From Prauserella shujinwangii (GTDB lineage Bacteria; Actinomycetota; Actinomycetes; Mycobacteriales; Pseudonocardiaceae), in contig NZ_PVNH01000010.1 in the NCBI RefSeq assembly GCF_003001955.1, positions 1 to 64,000 on the forward strand: a stretch of 64,000 nt of DNA, read 5' to 3'. Under the pieces are notes generated by a model. It was not told the DNA's origin and ran no database searches. It saw only the letters and a list, made by a program, of their open reading frames with translations. Shown piece by piece: positions 39,933 to 48,561 of the stretch. Each line of letters begins with the position of its first letter. Positions within the stretch are counted from its first letter, which is position 1. The position numbers and the translations under genes were made by a program.

Positions 39933-42701
39933 ATGTTCACGCGTAGGGTCGGCGACGCCGGGGAGCACGGCGCGCCCATGCTGGGCCGGCGGACCGAGTG
40001 CGAGGCCGTGGAACGGTTGCTCGCCCGCGCGCGGACCGGCAACAGCGGCGCGCTGGTCTTGCGCGGCGAGGCCGGCATCGGCAAGACCGCGCTGCTCGGA
40101 CATGCGCGAGCGGCGGCGACCGGTTTCCGGGTGGAACACGCGACCGGCATCGAGTCGGAAGTGGAGTTCGCGTTCGCCGGCCTCCACCAGCTGTGTGCGC
40201 CGATGCTCGACCGCCTCGACGCGCTACCCGAACCGCAGCAGGTCGCGCTGGGGGTGGCGCTCGGGCTGCGGTCCGGTGAGCAGCCGAACCGGTTCCTCGT
40301 CGGGTTGGCCGTGCTCACCCTGATGGCCGAGGTCGCCGAGGAACGGCCGCTGCTGTGCCTGCTCGACGACGCGCAGTGGCTGGACGAGGCCTCCGCGCAG
40401 ACCCTCGCTTTCGTGGCACGACGGGTGGCGGCCGAACGCGTGGCGCTGGTGTTCGCGGTGCGTGACCCGGACCGGGTGACCGCCCTAGACGGGCTGCCCG
40501 AGCTGCGCCTGGCGGGATTGGACACGGCCGACGCGCTGGCGTTGCTCGCCTCGCAGGTCCCGCTCACGCTCGACGAGCGGGTGCGCGACCAGATTGTCGC
40601 CGAGGCGCGGGGAAACCCACTGGCACTGCTGGAGCTGCCCCGACTCCTGGAACCGGAGAAACTCGCGGGCGGGTTCGGTCTGCCGGACGCGCTGAGCGTG
40701 CCGCACCGGATCGAGGAGAGCTTCCAGCGGCGGTCCGCCGACCTCCCCGCCGGGACGCGGTTGCTGCTGCTGGTCGCGGCGGCCGAGCCGGTCGGTGACG
40801 CGGCCTTGCTCTGGTCCGCGGCCGCCGAGCTGGGAATCGGCGCCGAAGCGGCCGCGCCCGCCGAGCAGGCGGGGTTGCTCGATGTCGGCCCGATGACCGT
40901 GCGGTTTCGCCACCCGTTGGTGCGTTCGGCGATCTACCGTGCCGCCTCGCCGTCCATCCGGCGACGCGTGCATGCCGCGCTCGCCGAGGTCACCGACGTG
41001 AGATCGGATCCCGACCGGCGTGCCTGGCACCGAGCCCACGCGGTGCTCGGGAGTGACGAGGAGGTAGCCGCCGAGCTGGAGCTTTCGGCCGGCCGGGCGC
41101 GGGCGCGGGGCGGGTTGGCCGCCGCTGCCGCGTTCCTGGAACGGGCGACCACCCTGACTCCCGACCCCGCGGCCAGAGCGCGCCGGGCGCTGGCCGCCGC
41201 GTATGCCAAGCACGAGGCCGGGGCCTCGCGCGCGGCACTGGAGTTGTTGACCGCCGCCACCGACGGTCCGCTCGACGAGCTGCGGCGCGCTCGGGCCCAA
41301 CTGTTGCGGGCGCAGATCTCGTTCACCAGAACACGGGGGAGCGAGGCGGCCGGGATGCTGTTGGACGCGGCGAAGGTACTGGATCCGTTGGCTCCCGACT
41401 TGGCCCGCGAGACGTACCTGCAGGCGATCGAGGCGGCGATCCTCGCCGGGCCTTTCTGCCCCGAGCAGCGGGTGCTGGAGGTGGTCGCCGCCAACGTGAC
41501 TGCTCGAGCGTCCGGGGCGCGAGGACCGGTCGAGGAGTTGTTCGACGGTCTCGTGACCACGTTCACGCACAGTTGGGAAACTGCCGTTCCCGTCCTGCGG
41601 CGGGTGCTGGAGTCGCTGCGCGGTCACGAGATGTCCGTGGGGGACGTCGACCGCCGCTGGCTCTGGCTGGCCGCCCGCATCGCGGTGGCGGTGTGGGACG
41701 ACGAGACGCTCTCCGTGCTGGCCGACCGTAACGTCCGAATCGCTCGAGGTGCCGGTGCGCTCGGCACGCTCCCGTACTCGCTCGAGTTCCTCGCGACCGT
41801 GCTGATCCACACCGGCGAGCTCGTCCGAGGCGCCGAGCTCATCGCCCAGGTGGCCGCCCTCAGACACGCCACGGGGGACCCGCCGCTCAACCGGGCGCGG
41901 ATCATGCTCGCCGCCTGGAGCGGCCAGCAGGACGAGGCCGCCGAGCTGTATACGGCCCTCACCGAGGACGCGACCGACCGAGGCGAGGGCGCGTCGCTCG
42001 CCCAGGCCGAGTACGCGCTGTCGGTGCTCCACAACGGTCTGGGCAACTACGACGCCGCGCTCGCCGCCGCGGAGCGGGCCTGCGAGTTCGACGAGCTCGT
42101 GCACACCAGCCTCGCCCTGCCCGAGCTGATCGAGGCGGCGGTCCGCGGCGCCCGACCGGCGCGGGCGGCCGACGCGCTCGGGCTGCTCAGTGCGCGGGCT
42201 CACGCGAGCGGCACCCCGTGGGCACTCGGGCTCGAGGCCCGCTCGCGGGCGCTGACCAGCACCGGTCCGGCAGCCGAAGCGCTCTACCGCGAGGCGGTCG
42301 ATCGACTCGGCGGCTGCCGGATGGCGACCCACCTGGCCCGCGCGCACCTGGTCTACGGCGAATGGCTACGCCGCGAGGGCCGGCGCCACGTCGCACGTGA
42401 CCAGCTGCGGATCGCCCATGACATGCTGACCGCCATGGGCGCGACGGCGTACGCGACGCGGGCCGCCAGGGAACTACGCGCCACCGGTGAGAATCCGCGC
42501 AGGCGGACCGCCCAGCCGGTGGACCAGCTCACCGCACAGGAGCTGCACATCGCGCGGCTGGTCGCCACCGGCGCCACGTCCAAGGAGGTGGGCGCCCAGC
42601 TGTTCCTGAGCCCGCGCACGATCGACGCCCACCTGCGCAGCATCTTCCGCAAGCTCGACATCACCTCCCGCCGGCAGCTCAGGAATATGCCGCTCCCGTG
42701 A
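39933..42701 (+). CDS. LuxR family regulator with AAA ATPase domain (LAL type)
   Basis: A 922-residue LAL regulator. The N-terminal ATPase has Walker A LRGEAGIGKTALLGHA and Walker B LLCLLDDAQWLDEA. A long helical TPR-like middle follows. The C-terminal LuxR helix-turn-helix is LTAQELHIARLVATGATSKE, then LFLSPRTIDAHLRSIFRKLD. LAL proteins are pathway activators of antibiotic and sugar-use genes. The ATG at 39933 is used; MLGRRTECEAVERLL at 39978 is an alternative core start. It is divergent from the dead amidohydrolase. A remnant of a second LAL gene lies at 45770. Confidence 0.88.
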   Translation: MFTRRVGDAGEHGAPMLGRRTECEAVERLLARARTGNSGALVLRGEAGIGKTALLGHARAAATGFRVEHATGIESEVEFAFAGLHQLCAPMLDRLDALPEPQQVALGVALGLRSGEQPNRFLVGLAVLTLMAEVAEERPLLCLLDDAQWLDEASAQTLAFVARRVAAERVALVFAVRDPDRVTALDGLPELRLAGLDTADALALLASQVPLTLDERVRDQIVAEARGNPLALLELPRLLEPEKLAGGFGLPDALSVPHRIEESFQRRSADLPAGTRLLLLVAAAEPVGDAALLWSAAAELGIGAEAAAPAEQAGLLDVGPMTVRFRHPLVRSAIYRAASPSIRRRVHAALAEVTDVRSDPDRRAWHRAHAVLGSDEEVAAELELSAGRARARGGLAAAAAFLERATTLTPDPAARARRALAAAYAKHEAGASRAALELLTAATDGPLDELRRARAQLLRAQISFTRTRGSEAAGMLLDAAKVLDPLAPDLARETYLQAIEAAILAGPFCPEQRVLEVVAANVTARASGARGPVEELFDGLVTTFTHSWETAVPVLRRVLESLRGHEMSVGDVDRRWLWLAARIAVAVWDDETLSVLADRNVRIARGAGALGTLPYSLEFLATVLIHTGELVRGAELIAQVAALRHATGDPPLNRARIMLAAWSGQQDEAAELYTALTEDATDRGEGASLAQAEYALSVLHNGLGNYDAALAAAERACEFDELVHTSLALPELIEAAVRGARPARAADALGLLSARAHASGTPWALGLEARSRALTSTGPAAEALYREAVDRLGGCRMATHLARAHLVYGEWLRREGRRHVARDQLRIAHDMLTAMGATAYATRAARELRATGENPRRRTAQPVDQLTAQELHIARLVATGATSKEVGAQLFLSPRTIDAHLRSIFRKLDITSRRQLRNMPLP

Positions 42702-42819
42702 CCGCCCCCTCGGCGGTCACCGATCTCGCTGAGCCGGGTGGTCGGTGCCAGTGCGCGCCAGCTGACGATGTCGGGGGGGTGACGTTGTGGCGCGGGCGCG
42801 CTGTCCCCCGAGGACGCTG

Positions 42820-43020
42820 CGCGGGCAGGTGGTGGCCGGTCCGGCCTGGGGGAGCGGCTACGCCGTGATGAAGGGACCGAGCACGGTCCCACCTCGGGCC
42901 GCGTCGTCAACCCGTGTCCACCTACCTCGTCGCCGTCAACGGCAACGCGATCTTCCACGCGACGGGCCGCCGGCTGCGCGAGCTGCCGTTCACGCAGGAC
43001 AAGGTGCTGTGCGCCGCCGC
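42820..43020 (+). pseudogene. Molybdenum hydroxylase (xanthine dehydrogenase-like) C-terminal remnant
   Basis: One frame reads GQVVAGPAWGSGYAVMKG, then PTSGRVVN appears in a second frame, then STYLVAVNGNAIFHATGRRL and RELPFTQDKVL in a third. These are consecutive C-terminal motifs of the large subunit. The Gly-rich loop and about 40 residues between VAVN and NAIFHATG have been removed. Confidence 0.65.
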
Positions 43021-43023
43021 TCC

Positions 43024-43120
43024 TCAGCCCGCGTCGGGAACGGTCACGGTGTCGCAGTCGATCGTCACCTCGCCGACGGTCGGGTGGTGGACGGTCTGGA
43101 CGACGCCGCGGTGAGCGGCG
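43024..43120 (-). pseudogene. C-terminal scrap of an XRE regulator with MmyB-like domain
   Basis: The frame VQTVHHPTVGEVTIDCDTVT then VPDAG and a stop matches the HHPxVGELxLxxxxLxVPD motif of the MmyB-like ligand domain. No HTH part is found upstream. Confidence 0.5.
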
Positions 43121-43322
43121 GCGCCGGGACCTGGGGTGGTATACGGCGCCGATCGATCTGTCGCCTGTCGTATGCGCGTCGGCCCTGGTCGCGGAGTGAG
43201 GCGACCGGACCTGGAGAACATCCGGCCCTGACCACAGCCCGGAACGTGGGGGAGGCCAGCGGGTGATGACGAGACAGCGCCTGCTCCTTCTCCTCAACCC
43301 CATCGCCCGGCGTCGGCACTGG
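43121..43322. other. Gene-free stretch after the XDH/MmyB remnants
   Basis: About 200 bases with no supported gene, up to the TetR stop. Confidence 0.4.
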
Positions 43323-43931
43323 CTATCGATCGAGCTGGAACGAGCCGTGGCCGATGTTGGTGTGGTCGGCGATGGTGCGGATCATGTGCAGCAGGGTCTG
43401 GTGAAGTTCGTCGGTCATGCGGTTCTCGGCGACGCCGCGGAGGAAAATCTGGTTGATGCCCTTGATGGCTGCCCGGCCGGCGGCTTGGAACAGGTCGTCA
43501 CGATCAGGATCGTCGAGGGTGATGCTGGTTCCGGCGGTTCGCCGTGCGACCTCGACCTCCGCCATGGCGACCACGCCGGGGTTGGCCAGGGCCATGGCGC
43601 GAGTGAGCGCGGCTTCGTCGTGGTCGACATGGTCTCGCAGGTCGTGCCACCACATGTCCACCAGGTCGATGAACTCCACGTCGGGGTTCTCCCGGTACAG
43701 CTCGATGATCCGCTGCTCGCGAGATGCCGGCCATTCGGTGATGAAGTCGAGCTTCGACGGGAAGTATCCCGTCACGGTCCGAGGCGACACTTCCGCTGCT
43801 TCGGCGATGTCGGCGATCGTCGTCCGCTCGTACCCGCGCTCGGCGAACAGGCGCAAGGCCGTGTGCAGGATGCGCCGGCGCCGCCGTGCCTTGGACCGTT
43901 CCCGAAGCCCCGGACCGTCGTTCGTCACCAT
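43323..43931 (-). CDS. TetR family regulator
   Basis: A 202-residue full-length TetR protein: RILHTALRLFAERGYERTTI, ADIAEAAEVSPRTVTGYFPS (recognition helix), then a ligand domain with FIDLVDMWWHDLRDHVDHDE and INQIFLRGVAENRMTDEL. ATG at 43931. It is divergent from the alpha/beta-hydrolase gene across an A/T-rich intergenic region with an inverted repeat, so it probably represses that gene and itself. Confidence 0.88.
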   Translation of the reverse strand: MVTNDGPGLRERSKARRRRRILHTALRLFAERGYERTTIADIAEAAEVSPRTVTGYFPSKLDFITEWPASREQRIIELYRENPDVEFIDLVDMWWHDLRDHVDHDEAALTRAMALANPGVVAMAEVEVARRTAGTSITLDDPDRDDLFQAAGRAAIKGINQIFLRGVAENRMTDELHQTLLHMIRTIADHTNIGHGSFQLDR

Positions 43932-44000
43932 CGTCCTCCAGCATCCTTGGTCGATCGCTCGCTGCCTGTGCGAGCACTTGCACGCAGCGTACATGCAGAC

Positions 44001-44036
44001 GATAGCATAGTTGCTTCCTTGTGTAAGTTTGCTATC
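44001..44036. promoter_or_regulatory. Inverted repeat between divergent TetR and hydrolase genes
   Basis: GATAGCA (44001-44007) and TGCTATC (44030-44036) are perfect complements 22 bases apart in an A/T-rich patch that must hold both promoters. The spacing is wide for a single TetR site, so these may be half sites of two dimers. Confidence 0.4.
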
Positions 44037-44130
44037 TGTGGCAAGATTGCAGTCATAGTCAAAAATCCGATCGTCTCGCCGGGCCCTTCGAGGGAAGGGC
44101 TTCGCGGACGGACGGCATGGAAGGAACAAG

Positions 44131-45099
44131 GTGAGCACCTCATACGCGGACGCCGCCGGCCTCCCGGTCAGCGACCCGACCCCCGTCGTCAGCTACAGCC
44201 CCATCGTCCTCGATGTGCCGGGTAGGCCCGTACCACTGGAAATCAAGGTCTCGGCGCCCGTCACCGGGACCGACCTGCCGGTGATCCTGCTCTCGCACGG
44301 GCACGGCAGGACGAACTTCCTCTCATCGTTGCGCGGCTACGGTCCGCTCGCCGACTTCTGGACTGCTCATGGGTTTGTCGTCGTCCAGCCGACGCACTTG
44401 GACTCCACGGTGCTCGGACTGCGCGAACAGGATTTGCCCGACGCGCCGATCTTCTGGCGTGACCGCGCCCTCGACATGCACTTCATCCTCGATCACCTGG
44501 ACGAGGTCCTCGCCCCGGTGCCGGGACTGGCGGGCCGTGTCGACACCGAGAAGGTGGCCGCAGCCGGGCACTCGCTAGGTGGCGGCACGGTCTCGCTCCT
44601 GCTGGGCATGCAGGTGCTCGACCCGAACGACCCGCGGGAGAAGGACCTCTCCGACTCCCGGATCAAGGCCGGTGTCGTGATCGGGGCTCCGGGCATCGGT
44701 GACGAACACCTCGCCACGTGGGCAGCCGAGAACTACCCGATGATGAAGTACATCGACTTCGGGCAGATGCAGGGCACCGCACTCGTCATCGCCGGCGACG
44801 AGGACCTGAACCCGAACTTCTCCGACCGACTCAGCTACCGGTGGGACGCCTACACGTACAGCCCGGGTGGGAACAAGACGCTCCTGACCTTCCACGGCGC
44901 ACAGCACCTCTTCGGCGGGATCTCCGGGTACGACGCCGTGGAAACCTCGGACGAGAACCCCGAACGGGTGGCCGCGCTGCGCGCACTGGTGTGGGCGTAC
45001 CTCCGTTCCCAGCTGTTTTCCGGCGACAAGTCCTGGGACACCGCTGTGAAAGCGCTGCATGCTCGCGAGAAGCCCCTGGCGACGGTCGAAACCAAGTAG
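44131..45099 (+). CDS. Alpha/beta-hydrolase (dienelactone hydrolase/chlorophyllase-like)
   Basis: A 322-residue cytosolic hydrolase. VILLSHGHGRTNFLSSLRGY holds the oxyanion region, AAAGHSLGGGTVSLLLG the nucleophile elbow Ser, VIAGDEDLNPNF an acid candidate, and TFHGAQHLFGG the catalytic His. It is related to predicted dienelactone hydrolases and platelet-activating-factor acetylhydrolase-like esterases. GTG start at 44131 with AAGGA upstream. Divergent from TetR, its likely regulator; the inducing ester is unknown. Confidence 0.85.
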   Translation: MSTSYADAAGLPVSDPTPVVSYSPIVLDVPGRPVPLEIKVSAPVTGTDLPVILLSHGHGRTNFLSSLRGYGPLADFWTAHGFVVVQPTHLDSTVLGLREQDLPDAPIFWRDRALDMHFILDHLDEVLAPVPGLAGRVDTEKVAAAGHSLGGGTVSLLLGMQVLDPNDPREKDLSDSRIKAGVVIGAPGIGDEHLATWAAENYPMMKYIDFGQMQGTALVIAGDEDLNPNFSDRLSYRWDAYTYSPGGNKTLLTFHGAQHLFGGISGYDAVETSDENPERVAALRALVWAYLRSQLFSGDKSWDTAVKALHAREKPLATVETK

Positions 45100-45315
45100 C
45101 CGGTCGAGTGCGGCGGCGCCGGTGTGGTCGCCGCCGCACTCGCGTCGTCGTGCCTTCGCTGAAGCGTCACGTGGACGACATTCGCCCTGGTGTTGGGCGC
45201 GAACGGCGCGTGGATCCTCCTCACTCGAGCCGGTAAGGACCAGGCATCCGACAGACCCGCCGCAGCGGTGTAGTTCCCACCGGGCCCGCGCGGTACCGCC
45301 CGAGTGTCACCGCCA

Positions 45316-45720
45316 CGAACCCTCGGTCATGGCATCGGCGTCGACATCGACCCGCGGGTTGGTCGAATACCGGTAGGTCCCCGACCGCTCTGCGACCCCT
45401 GTGGCCTCGGGTGGGCAACAGGGTGCGATCGACGACGTCTCGGTGACCGAGTCCGCCGCCGGCGGAGCCATCGTGCTCACCGTGGCATCGTCCGGAATTC
45501 CGACCGATCCGTGGCTCGGTGAGGAGCCGGCCGGATGAAGCCGGACCAGGTCGCCGCCCAGATCGTGGCGTGCCTGCGGCGGGTCCAAGCGAGGTTGGCC
45601 GAGCGGGTGGGCGCGGTCGTCGCCGACACGATGGGTGACGTGGCCGGCGCCGAGGCGGGTGTCGAGGAGTATCGGCACCGCTTCCCTTCGATGTCCGAAG
45701 TGGATGATGGGCTCCCTGGT
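45316..45720 (+). pseudogene. YbaB/EbfC-like nucleoid protein gene with frameshifts
   Basis: One frame gives IDDVSVTESAAGGAIVLTVA then SSGIPTDPWLGEEPAG and a stop at 45538. The continuation MKPDQVAAQIVACLRRVQAR and LAERVGAVVADTMGDVAGAE lies in the frame that opens at ATG 45535. Together they match the small YbaB-like proteins of Pseudonocardiaceae. An EPSV start-like piece at 45316 is in a third frame. Confidence 0.55.
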
Positions 45721-45769
45721 GTCGTTGGCGGAGAACGCCGACTTCGGACTGTCCGATACGGTCACGGCG

Positions 45770-45907
45770 TTGCGGGCGTGCCGCAGCAGCGGTCTTGCCG
45801 ATGCCGGCTTCGCCGCGGATCACGTGTGCGGCGGCGCTGCGCCCGTTCCGCGCCTGGCCGAGCACCTGCTCGACCGGCTCGCACTCGGCGCCTCGGCCGA
45901 GGAGCAT
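45770..45907 (-). pseudogene. N-terminal remnant of a second LAL regulator
   Basis: MLLGRGAECEPVEQVLGQAR then IRGEAGIGKTAAAA closely resembles the start of the intact LAL gene (MLGRRTECEAVERLLARAR, LRGEAGIGKTALL). The frame then loses any resemblance. Confidence 0.65.
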
Positions 45908-46279
45908 CGCGTGGCTGGCCGGTGGGCGCCAACCACCGTCAGCCAGATCCGCTCCGTCCGAGTGCACCGAGCCCTCGACCCACGACCAAACTGGGCGATT
46001 GCCGCGGTTACGAACGCGGCCGGCACGAGCACCGGGTCGGGGCCTTCGCACCGCTCGGAGCACCTCCTCGCGCGGCAGATCCTCCCTGCTCAGCGGCACG
46101 GAGCGATCCGCTGCGGGTTCCGCTCGTCGGGTGCGGACGTAGGTGACGGGCGGCGACGGCATAGGCGACTTCCACCGACGCGAACGTGGCGCCGCCAGTG
46201 CGAGCGTGATCTCCACCGAAAGCACCCTGCGTCGTGCCCGATTTCAAGTCTCCACACAGACCGACAAGGAGTTCGAAAA

Positions 46280-47299
46280 ATGACCGGACAGATGAAGGCC
46301 ATCGTCGTCTCAGAGGTGAAGGGCCAGTGGGAACTGCAGGACCGGGACATGCCGGAGGTGGGGCCGGACGACGTCCTGGTGCGGATCCGGGCGTGCGGGA
46401 TCTGCGGTACCGACCTGTGGATCACGGACGGCGTGCTCGCGTTCCGGGACTTTCCCCTCGTCCTCGGGCACGAGGCCGCCGGTGAGGTCGTCGCCGTCGG
46501 TGAGGGGGTCACGAAGCGCAAGGTCGGTGACCGGGTCGGGGTGTTCATGTCGGCGAAGATGTGCGGGAGGTGCGACTTCTGCCATGAGGAGCACCCGAAC
46601 AGCTTTGTCACGGCGGCCAACTGCGCCAGCCCGACCCTGACCGGGGTGACCGTCGACGGCGGGCACGCCGAGTACGTCGCCGTCGACGCCGGTGGGACGG
46701 TGCTGATCCCCGACGGTTTGTCCTACGAGCAGGCCGCGCCGATCATCTGCGCCGGCTACACGGTGTGGGCCGGCCTGCGCCGGGCCGAGCCCAAGCCCGG
46801 CGCGCGGGTGGCGGTGTCGGGGATCGGTGGGCTGGGGCACCTGGCGATCCAGTACGCGAAGGCGGCGGGCTTCCACGTCATCGCGTTGACCCACAGTGCG
46901 GACAAGCATGACCTGGCGCGGCAGCTGGGGGCGGACGAGGTCGTGGCCGACGGTGCCGCGCTGAAGGCGGCCGGCGGAGCGGACGTGCTGCTGCACACCA
47001 ACAGCTCGCACGGGGCTGTCGCGGACGCGATGGGGGGCCTGCGGCCGTGGGGCAAGGTGGTCCTGATGGGGATCGGGACGGACGAGCTGAACCTGCCGGC
47101 GCTCGCGCTGACCTCGAATAGCTACCAGGTGATCGGCTCGGCGCACAACACCATCGAGCACCTGGTCGAGGCCCTCGACCTCGCCGCCCGTGGCAAGGTC
47201 TCGACCATGATCGAGACGTTCCCGAAGGAGCGCGCCGAGGAGGCCCGCGCCAAGGCCGCCGCCGGCGACGTCCGCTTCAAGGCCGTCATCACCTACTGA
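46280..47299 (+). CDS. Zinc-dependent alcohol dehydrogenase (MDR family)
   Basis: A 339-residue medium-chain dehydrogenase. The catalytic zinc site has Cys42 (ACGICGTDLW) and His64-Glu65 (LVLGHEAAGEV). The NAD(P) site is VAVSGIGGLGHLAIQYA. The structural zinc loop KMCGRCDFCHEEHPNSF has three of the usual four Cys (95, 98, 101) with the fourth replaced, so that zinc may be lost. It oxidises or reduces an alcohol/aldehyde. ATG at 46280 with AAGGAG nine bases upstream. It is an intact gene within the decayed zone. Confidence 0.88.
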   Translation: MTGQMKAIVVSEVKGQWELQDRDMPEVGPDDVLVRIRACGICGTDLWITDGVLAFRDFPLVLGHEAAGEVVAVGEGVTKRKVGDRVGVFMSAKMCGRCDFCHEEHPNSFVTAANCASPTLTGVTVDGGHAEYVAVDAGGTVLIPDGLSYEQAAPIICAGYTVWAGLRRAEPKPGARVAVSGIGGLGHLAIQYAKAAGFHVIALTHSADKHDLARQLGADEVVADGAALKAAGGADVLLHTNSSHGAVADAMGGLRPWGKVVLMGIGTDELNLPALALTSNSYQVIGSAHNTIEHLVEALDLAARGKVSTMIETFPKERAEEARAKAAAGDVRFKAVITY

Positions 47300-47502
47300 G
47301 CAGGTGCTGAACACGCGCTGAAGTGCGGTTGTCGAGCCCAGGGTCCGGGCGTCTCGTGCCGAGTCATCGCCCGGCCCAGCTCGCGACGGACCGCGGTCCT
47401 CAACGCAGCTGGCAAGCCCCGAGATACGGACAAGGACCTGCCGCACGGCGTGCCCACTGCGCTTCCGAAGAGATGATGAGCCGAACTCCCCCGAGGAGCA
47501 CC
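47300..47502. other. Short intergenic stretch
   Basis: About 200 bases, no supported gene. It ends in GAGGAGCACC before the pseudogene ATG. Confidence 0.5.
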
Positions 47503-48213
47503 ATGACCATCACCGACACCGTGAGTTGGAACTCGAAGGCCCTCGACGAGATCGGCGCGAACGACGGTGGCCGTCCCGCCCTGTTCACCAACGCCCGGAT
47601 CACGACGATGGACCCGCTGACCGGAACCGTGACCGGCGCCGACATCCTGTTCGTCGGTTCCTGATCGTGGGGGTCGGTCCCGCCATCGTCACCGCTGCGG
47701 AGGACGACAACGCCATCGTCGTCGACTGCACGGGCATGACTATCGTCCCCGCCGTCGTGGACACCGTCGCGCTGGCCGGCGGACGCGGCCACCGGTCGGG
47801 ACACGTCGCGACGCCGGCCCCGGGGAACACCACCGACTTCGTGGTGGTGCCCGACGAACTCGCCGCCGATGTGCCGAGCGCGGTAGCCACCCTCATGTCC
47901 CGGCCGGAGCCAGGTCCGCGCACTGGTCGCGGCCGGCAGGCCGGTCCTGTGGGCCGGCACCGACGCCCCGGCCGGGGCCACCGCCCGCCGGGGCGGGCAT
48001 CCCGGCCGCACCGCACCTGACCGGCAACCCACGGGTCGACGTCTGGATCAACCGGAACGCTACGACGGGACGCCGGGCGGTCGCCCACATGCCTGTCAGG
48101 GCCGGTTCTGGATCGACGGCGACCGCATCGACTACCTGGACGACCTCGGCTTCTGAGCCTACGGAGAGTTCAAGGGCGACGAACTGCACCACGCTGGCCG
48201 TAGGGGCCGGTAA
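47503..48213 (+). pseudogene. Amidohydrolase-Atu4866 domain gene, collapsed and frameshifted
   Basis: ATG 47503 has a good ribosome site and reads RPALFTNARITTMDPLTGTV, a normal amidohydrolase start, to a stop at 47664. The next frame continues LIVGVGPAIVTAAEDDNAIV, and then TTDFVVVPDELAADVPSAVA; most of the barrel is deleted. Further pieces, VRALVAAGRPVLWAGTDAPA and AAPHLTGNPRVDVWINRN, alternate frames. The end CQGRFWIDGDRIDYLDDLGF matches the Atu4866 domain but has a TGA at 48154-48156 before AYGEFKGDELHHAG. Confidence 0.75.
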
Positions 48214-48376
48214 CAAGACCGGCCCTCGAGCAGCGTTCTGCGGCACTCCGCACTGTCCCGGGCAGCGCTAAGCGCCTTCGACGACCAGCTGATCGACGAT
48301 GACGGTTCTTGTCGTCACCGCCGACTCACACGGCGCATGAGATTTCGCGAATTTGGTGTAACACCACCGAGACCGG
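48214..48376. other. Spacer between pseudogene and tRNA-Leu
   Basis: 160 bases, no gene. It joins the decayed zone to the tRNA 3' end; no obvious attachment-site repeat was found in the window. Confidence 0.4.
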
Positions 48377-48460
48377 TGTCCGAGGGGGGACTTGAACCCC
48401 CACGCCCTTTACGGGCACTAGCACCTCAAGCTAGCGCGTCTGCCATTCCGCCACTCGGAC
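48377..48460 (-). tRNA. tRNA-Leu (anticodon GAG)
   Basis: On the minus strand the acceptor GTCCGAG (48460-48454) pairs with CTCGGAC (48384-48378). The anticodon arm is CTAGC-TTGAGGT-GCTAG with GAG at 48427-48425. A long variable arm (GTGCCCGTAAAGGGCGT) marks a class II tRNA, and the T-arm GGGGGTTCAAGTCCCCC is perfect. CCA is not encoded. Confidence 0.95.
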
Positions 48461-48561
48461 TTGCTTGCTGAACAGAGTAGCCCATGCCTGACCGGAGCCG
48501 CATCGGGGGTCTGTCCCGGCAGCCTCGGGAGCCTCACCTGCATCAATGATAGGAAGTACGG

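Larger units (their letters stand above)
45100..46279. other. Decayed region between hydrolase and dehydrogenase
   Basis: About 1.2 kb with no intact gene. It contains the YbaB-like and LAL remnants listed separately. The dehydrogenase promoter must lie near its right end, where A/T content rises (46240-46280). Confidence 0.6.
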
